Assembly (NCBI GenBank): GCA_003956705.1
Contig: QZCP01000257.1
Span: forward strand, 186,001-250,000
Source: Brevipalpus yothersi
Lineage: Eukaryota; Arthropoda; Arachnida; Trombidiformes; Tenuipalpidae
Reading direction: 5' to 3'
Length of the DNA: 64,000 bases
Program-made: the position numbers and the translations under genes
The notes under the pieces: model-generated
What the model was told of the DNA's origin: nothing
Databases searched by the model: none
Seen by the model: the letters and a program-made list of their open reading frames with translations, nothing else
Shown here: positions 57,997-64,000 of the stretch, piece by piece
How positions within the stretch are numbered: position 1 is the stretch's first letter
How the letters are laid out: the number at the start of each line of letters is the position of its first letter

Positions 57997-58585
57997 GGGA
58001 ACAGGAAGATGAATACGATTGCTTCTTGTTCGTTTATATTAACGAATGTTTTATCGATTGTTGAGTTCATATTGACTGACCTGTTAGCTTCAAAAGTCAT
58101 TTGCAATCCTTTGAATCATCGATTTTTTACTCTAATCCATCTATCAAATTATCATTCGAGACGTGTGAAAGTCAATTAATTGTGATGATTTTCTTTCTTC
58201 CAGCTCACAATCAATCCAGGAGGCCGTTATTGTTGTCGATGAGGAGGGTACAGAGGCGGCTGCAGCCACTTTCGCAATCACTGTACTGCGAATGAGCTAT
58301 GAGGTTTCTAATCCAGAACCTTTCATTCTTGATCGACCATTCCTTTTCTTATTACGAGACAAGAAAACTTCGATCAATCTTTTCGTCGGTGTTATCAATA
58401 AGTTGCCAAATGAAAACATGACTCCAGCGGCAAAACCTGCCATAGTTCTACCCGAGGCTACCACAATGATACCCGCAGTGGGTGGAAAGATCAAGCCGAC
58501 AATAGGCACAAAGCTTGAGGCAACCGCTGCCAGTGAGCTTAGTGGTGTGAGTGAAATTCCAACAACAGGACCTCCTCAAGCGTAA
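54586..58585 (+). CDS. Serpin with mucin-like N-terminal extension
   Basis: Exons 54586-55440, 56678-57103, 57485-57759 and 58204-58585 give 645 residues with consistent phases. A signal peptide (about 1-19) is followed by a Thr/Ser/Pro-rich region to about residue 200 with several runs of 8-10 Thr, likely O-glycosylated. The serpin domain starts near FGLDFLRKQS. It contains NDNLLVSPLGIMLTYTMLLE, ILINALYFKGLW, and the reactive loop. The hinge EEGTEAAAAT (532-541) is canonical for an inhibitory serpin. Counting from it puts P1 at Arg548 and P1' at Met549, predicting a target with trypsin-like specificity. FILDRPFLFLLRD follows. A C-terminal extension of about 60 Pro/Thr/Ala-rich residues lies beyond the normal serpin end. 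It is secreted; the target protease is unknown. Confidence 0.93.
57944..57993. repeat. (CT)24 microsatellite
   Basis: In the last intron of the serpin gene. Confidence 0.95.
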
Positions 58586-58919
58586 TTTAAATGAACATGA
58601 TTCCGCATAAGGATCTCGATTTTTCCTCTCCCCAAACTGTTAACTACTTTAAGCCCATTTTAAAGAAAATCACTTTCAATTGTATACCAATCAAAAAGAA
58701 AATGTACCATCTATTGTCACCTTGAAATTAACGGCCAGAGTAGAGGCAAAATGAATGTTATAATCGTTTCTCTGGTTACTTATACATTAATACCAAATAT
58801 GTCACCTGTGAAGTGAATTTTTAACGAATACATACAAGTTCCATTCAGAAAAAAAATCACAAATTACTTAGAAAGACTATAACAACGAGTTGGTTAGTAC
58901 ATTTTTGTTAGCAAAAATA
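58586..58919. other. Short spacer between convergent serpin and TDO genes
   Basis: 334 bp containing both 3' ends; nothing else seen. Confidence 0.5.
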
Positions 58920-60759
58920 TCACCACGTGTCCTTCTTAGGCCCATCTTCGTGATCACTATCGTCATCCCTTGGACCCAGCTTATTCAGTTTATTCTTAAT
59001 TCGAGGTGTCAACAACGGTAAATATTCTTTCGATACCAGGAAAGTTGATAGATTAAATAGATCCACAAACACTTTGTAGCGATCACTCAGTGTTGATCTC
59101 AAATAATGATATCCAGAAGATCCACCAGTTCCCATTTGATGTGATCCTATCATACGCAAAACCATTTGAACGTGGTTATCTGTGGCAAAAATGAAATTAT
59201 TATCAATTGATGATTGTTGCTCAACTTTTTTGCTGGGTTTCTGAAGGTTCTGAATGATATGAGGGGGTTTTCTAAGACTATTTGATAGTGTATCGATTTC
59301 ACTTGTATCGTTCGAGATTGAAGGTTACATGCAACCGAGTTCCGTTTCGATCATCTTATCATTCTGATATGGAACATACACACACACACATTCATAGGTA
59401 CATACAAACAAAGTGATTACATAGAATCAATTGGATTTGCTAGGATCTCAATATAGAAATAACAAGAGAGATAAGTTTTTCCAAGAAGTTCCCTGATCAA
59501 ACAATCGAATGAATGTTTTTCTACTTCTTACGCAAAGAGAGAAAAGAGAGGAAAGAGAGAGAAGAAAAAAAAATACCAAGATCACTCACATCTCCACTTG
59601 GTTATCAGCGAATCAATGTCCATGAGTGAAGTGAGCACTTGGTAAGGTTGATTAAATCTAGGCTGATCACGATAAAATGATATCATCAGTGCTCCTTGAA
59701 GTGCCTTGTGAGAAAATCTTCGTTCACCGCGAGCGATAAGTCCATTGTGTTTGGTTTCGTCGAAAATTGAGTCAAATATTTCTTCCCGCCTTTTGCATTC
59801 AGAAATCGCTTGCTCTTTCACACTTGGATCACTTTCGGGCTCAGATTCGGCCGATTTACGTTGTTCGGCAAGCATACTGGTTACAACCTCTTTGTAACGA
59901 TCCCAAAATTTGAAATCCCTTTCCTCCAAGCCTGGCGTTCTTTCCAGCCACCTTTGAATCAGATCCAACAATGATGGCTCTTGTTCAGATTGCTTGATAG
60001 TTTCTATAACTTTGGGATCCTCGAAAACTTTCAGATAATGACTTTTGCCATAATTGATACGTAGCTCATTTTTAACACCCAATTTGTTTTCCAACAATCG
60101 GAATTGAACACTCTGAAATCCTGAGGCTGGTGAGAGATAATTTCTGAATTCCATAAATTCCAGTGCGGTCATGGTTTCTAGGATGCTCACTTGATCAACC
60201 AGTAGCTTTGTTTGAGGAAGAAAAATAAGATAGATACATTGAAAATAAATGTTGAATTATGGATGACTCATAACTTACTTTCAGTATCAAAACTATTCGA
60301 CTTAAACGAGATGTGATGATTAACATACTTGTTTCGCTCACATCCTAAGGGTTTAAATACAGAAAAACGATTAGTCAGCTAATTGAGCGATGTGATAGGA
60401 AAGAGAAATCTTTTATCAAAATAAAAATATTGAAAATTTACCTGATTTCCCAGCAGCTTTCTCACTGAATCCAATTCGTAAATAATCTGCTTGAACCATA
60501 ATTCATAAGCTTGGTGGGTGATAATGAATAAATGTTCATCGTGAACTTCATCGCCCAATGAACGTGTGATCGGCTCTACACAGGCTAACAGTTGATCCAA
60601 CTTTTGAATCAGAAATGAGAAAAAGACAATCGGAAATCAGAAACGGGACCAAAAACAGAAAACAAATAAATTTCTTACCATCAAATATTCACCATAAAGC
60701 ATTCCTCCTCGAGGTACTGCTCGAGGTTTATTGGTTTCATTGTGATTTGGATCACTCAT
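58920..60759 (-). CDS. TDO2: Tryptophan 2,3-dioxygenase
   Basis: Exons 60759-60679, 60600-60442, 60344-60279, 60205-59590 and 59179-58920 give 393 residues. This heme enzyme opens the indole ring of tryptophan as the first step of the kynurenine pathway (Drosophila vermilion). It matches human TDO throughout: GGMLYGEYL, HDEHLFIITHQAYELWFKQI (active-site His56), SILETMTALEF, YLSPASGFQSVQFRLLENK, LQGALMISFYRDQPRF, LTSLMDIDSLITKWR. The heme ligand is His310 in YNHVQM, whose Tyr codon is split by the last intron. The substrate-binding GTGGSSG is present. One extra residue lies between the heme His and that loop compared with human. The C-terminal tail is acidic and short. Confidence 0.96.
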
Positions 60760-62786
60760 CGTGTCAAACGTATCACCAACGAATCAAAATGTACGCAGAA
60801 CGAATTGATGGCCAAGGAAAAGTTCACACGTGGAGCAATTGAATATGAGTTACCCAGTTACTTTAATTTGAATATTTATTTACACATAAACACTGAATCA
60901 ATGTTGCAATTAACACAATTAACAAGGGTCAAGCCCGCCAAGTACACCTTCAAAAGAAGAACAAGATTTAAGGGAGAGGCAGAGAGGCGCGAAAAAAACG
61001 ATATCTTCCCAGTTAATACACAAGATTTATATAATATAAGTAGCAACGAAAGATCGGATGATGATCGTCGAATTTTTCTTTCTAACGAACCAACACTTAA
61101 GTTAACTTGAGCAACGTAAATTGAGCAACTTGTGTGTGTGTGTATGTATGTAGTGTGTGAGCTAATCAAGCACTTGATAATATACTGCCATTCACAAGTA
61201 CAGAGGAGAAAGAGAGAGAAAGTAAGAATGAAGATGATGATGACGACAGAGTGGCAACGGAGGGAGGAGAAGTTGGAAGAAGAAGAAGAAGAAGAAGAAA
61301 AACTGAGACTGTCAAGAAATTATCATGCCTGAGGACATAAATTCTTACCATACATAATCTCTGTCGGCTATCGAACAAGAAGAAGTCACATAGATTATTT
61401 TAAAATACACTCACATATATACACACTGTTCAAATCTCAGGTCTCGTGAATAGCCTGTATTGGATAGTTTACACCAAGAATGAACTGACGATGGTGATGA
61501 TCAGGAGTCAGACGGATGAAACTTTTAATTGATCACTTGAATGTGAGGCGGTGGTCTGTGGTAAGCTCGGTGGAATGAATTCATGAGACAAGATTGATCA
61601 TAGATTGTAGATCGATGGAATTTTGGTGAGCAAAAAAAAATGTGAGCGAAAAATTCCATTCATTGGACACGTGGAACGGGAGGAGAAAGTGCCGGGTCTA
61701 ACCGCTGGTCATTGGTCAAAGGACCAAAAGAACAGGTCAAACATGGTTTCTTTGCAAAGAGGATTAGTGGATCAGATATTGGTGAGAGTATCCAATAAGG
61801 AATTGTTTCGAAATGTCCAATTTTTCATGTTACATGGGAAAATGATGAGGGGAAGAAAATTGTCAGGCGAGCACCTTGTGACCAGTAGAAGATTGACAAG
61901 GTGGTATGAGAATAGTTCTTGATTACGATTATCAAGTTTATCATGACGAAGAAGTCGACTGACTCGAATTCTAATCTTTTCATAGTGAAATCGAGTTCCA
62001 CTGCAAACGAATTTGTGAAATTTCGAGATAAAGTCAAGTTCTGAACTCAATGATGGATGATGAGCGATCATTTTTTCGGTTTTTTAATTAATTACTTCCT
62101 TTTTTAAAAATAAAGCAAGAGACGTTCAGACAGTAATTGATGGTTTGGGAAAATTTCTAACCAATTTTAAACAGTCGATTCCTGATTGGATAAGCGAATT
62201 TTAGAAAATATTCAGACCCCATCTATCTCATGAGGTGATGAGATGCGATTAAGTGATCTAGTAAGCATTCTGGGATGGAGAACAACTCTTTTTCCAATCT
62301 CTTGCATCTTGTATCAGGAGATATGATTTTTCGCTGAGAACAATTCTTCTATGATTGGGTAACTTGAGACGATTCATGATTTTCGCAGAAATGATTACAT
62401 GTTTCTCTCACAGCTTTCGGTCGCATTTCATGCATTATATTGCGAATTGACGATCATTGGATTCATTTGATCATGATGATTCGTTTATGGTGCGGGCGAA
62501 AAAAAAGTCGCATAATGCAGTCCTTATTGAATTTACATGGATGACATAGATATTGTAATTCCAATTTGGATTTTCTTTTCAAATAAGCTTTTTTCAGTGA
62601 AAATCTAATTATTGATTCAGGGTTTACAAAATCTCGTCATCAGACAGCTGATAGGAACTAGTTGCAGAAAAATTGATTTTCCAAAACTATAATATAATGC
62701 CTCAAAAAGGAAGAAGGAGAGAAAAAAAAATTTTGGGAAAGCGAGAAGCTCATAACGTTTGTCGATTGTAGAATGGAAGCGATTTT
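60760..62786. other. Intergenic region between TDO promoter and Mondo 3' end
   Basis: 2.0 kb. It contains a GT/AT stretch at 61130-61155 and a GAA-rich stretch at 61260-61302. ORFs here (60742-61110, 61623-61922 and their antisense) show no domain. TDO promoter elements are expected near 60760-61000. Confidence 0.45.
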
Positions 62787-64000
62787 TCATTCATATTCAC
62801 TGTGTGAGTAGTTCAATCTTGAAAATTTTTTGCTAACAATTTCCAAAATCTCCTCAGATATCTTATCTGGATTGCTCAATATGTTTGTGGTTGTACTCAA
62901 GTTTCTTAATGCATTCAACGCCTCTGTAAAAGAAGAAGAAGAAAAAAAAATTGAACAAGCCATTGGTTAATGAAAACAAACAAATGATACTGCCTCACGA
63001 TGCTCAAGGAAGCATCTGAAAGCTTAAGATCGGCATCTCATCGTGTCTCTTGTTCAAGGTGATATTTGCGAACTAACCTCTTCGTAGCGTTTGAAGTGAA
63101 CAATTTTGCTCCATCCATCGTATAATCGAGTGGCACATGTCATCAAAGTCGTTGGTAGTAACAGCAGTCATATAGCTTTCCAACAAGGATTCCATGAGCA
63201 ATCCAAACTAAATCAACCAATGTGATGAAAAGTGAGAGATTTTTTCGAAAATTTCAATTAGATGTCGATTGACAAACACAATATGCAAGTGGAATTATTT
63301 CAACAAGTATCTTCCTACTCACAATGTGAAATTTCCAATCCCGTGAGGTTCGTTCCCTTATGTAGGCATCGAAACGCTCGCGTTTTTGGCTAGCATGTTG
63401 GCACGTAATAGGCACTCCGGTAGCTGGCAGTTGACTGTGAAAAACCCTGAATGTAAGATACATGTTAACACATGGTAGGCAGCATTTTGAGGAAGAGCGA
63501 TAAAATGCTTCTGGTATGATAGAACCAAAACGTACCCGATTGCATGATTTAAGCTCTCTATTTGTTTACGCAATTTTTCACTTTCCTCCTTGTATTGTTG
63601 TCGCTCTTGCTTCATCTGTCTTATATGTTCAGCAGCTTTCTGCAGCATAGCTGCCTTACTAATTTTTGTGCTCGAATTTTGGCTAACAGAAGGCAACAGA
63701 GTTCGAAGAGTGTCAAATCCATTTTTGATATTACATCGTCGCTTTTGCTCAGCATTGATGTGTGACACACGTCGATGTTCCTTGTAATTTATTTTCTCCG
63801 ATTCACTCTTAGTTTGGGAAGGCTTATGGAGAAACAAGGCCGGCGGTCCAAGAGGCGATGCAACGGGAGTCTCGGTACCAGAGTCTTTTGATGATGAAAA
63901 AAAAGGTCCCAGGCCTGATGGTGAAAGTGTTGACGATATTTTTCGAACCGGTTTACCACCACTACCACCACCAACACCAACATTATTCGAAAATAGTGGC
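62787..64000 (-). CDS. Mondo: Mondo (MLXIP/MLXIPL-type bHLH-zip transcription factor), C-terminal part
   Basis: Exons 64000-63536 (cut by the window end), 63446-63323, 63207-63078 and 62923-62787 give 284 residues plus stop. Mondo dimerises with Mlx, binds carbohydrate response elements and controls sugar and lipid metabolism genes. The bHLH reads EHRRVSHINAEQKRRCNIKN then GFDTLRTLL, with HisGluArg-type DNA contacts (the H, E and RR of HINAEQKRR). The leucine zipper follows (LQKAAEHIRQMKQERQQYKE, LRKQIESLNHAI). Next comes the dimerization and cytoplasmic localization domain, opened by HSQLPATGVPIT, which is conserved in human MLXIP/MLXIPL. It continues through WKFHI, IIRWMEQNCSLQTLR and ALNALRNLSTTTNIL to the end, also matching the human proteins. 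The glucose-sensing N-terminal half lies outside the window. Confidence 0.93.

Noticed and set aside
63789..63983. 64-codon minus-strand ORF at the window end
   Set aside because: Out-of-frame shadow of the Mondo exon; the true frame is open through to the window edge.
1..64000. CRISPR arrays, operons, bacterial or viral genes
   Set aside because: None found; gene structure, splice sites and tRNA are eukaryotic throughout, and the only mobile element with coding capacity is the Tc1/mariner-type transposon.

Overview
This is a eukaryotic nuclear window. Genes are split by GT-AG introns on both strands, intergenic DNA is AT-rich, one eukaryotic-type tRNA-Glu is present, and long (CT)n/(GA)n microsatellites recur. 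The gene content (Smad2/3, Sulf, NF-YA, Inturned, Mondo, TDO, serpin, serine protease homolog) is that of an animal. A compact arthropod genome fits best. An acariform mite is my guess, resting mainly on compactness and on the catalytically dead protease homolog; it is not proven. All exon models were built by reading splice sites and phases by eye, and every multi-exon model closes in frame.

Layout. 1-9019 (+): 3' part of an AIP3/coiled-coil protein of the SRCIN1/KIAA1217/CG32809 type. 10046-11623 (-): secreted Pro/Gly/Asp-rich protein. 14005-15353 (+): serine protease homolog with Ser195 replaced by Arg. 16249-19396 (-): extracellular heparan sulfate 6-O-endosulfatase Sulf. 20550-20620 (-): tRNA-Glu(CTC). 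20.7-23.8 kb: decayed and rearranged Nup153-derived duplicates with a repeated flanking unit. 23998-25551 (-): short EST1/SMG5-7 family protein. 26431-30107 (-): Nup153. 30570-31607 (-): intact 345-residue ORF copied from the N-terminal part of Nup153. 32262-36989 (+): Smad2/3. 38670-39810 (+): NF-YA. 40799-43393 (+): Inturned without a PDZ domain. 43909-45117 (+): queuine tRNA-ribosyltransferase catalytic subunit, single exon. 45386-48457 (-): second, larger proline-rich secreted protein. 49722-51152: complete Tc1/mariner-superfamily element with intact DD34E transposase, TIRs and TA duplication. 54586-58585 (+): serpin fused to a mucin-like N-terminus. 58920-60759 (-): tryptophan 2,3-dioxygenase. 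62787-64000 (-): C-terminal part of Mondo (bHLH-leucine zipper), cut by the window edge.

The genes do not form one pathway. Sulf (heparan sulfate editing), Smad2/3 (activin/TGF-beta) and Inturned (planar polarity/cilia) are developmental signalling genes. NF-YA and Mondo are transcription factors. TDO and QTRT1 are housekeeping or metabolic enzymes. The protease homolog, the serpin and the two proline-rich proteins form a secreted set. The most unusual parts are the Nup153 duplication cluster, which includes a near-identical tract suggesting gene conversion, the PDZ-less Inturned, and the intact transposon.
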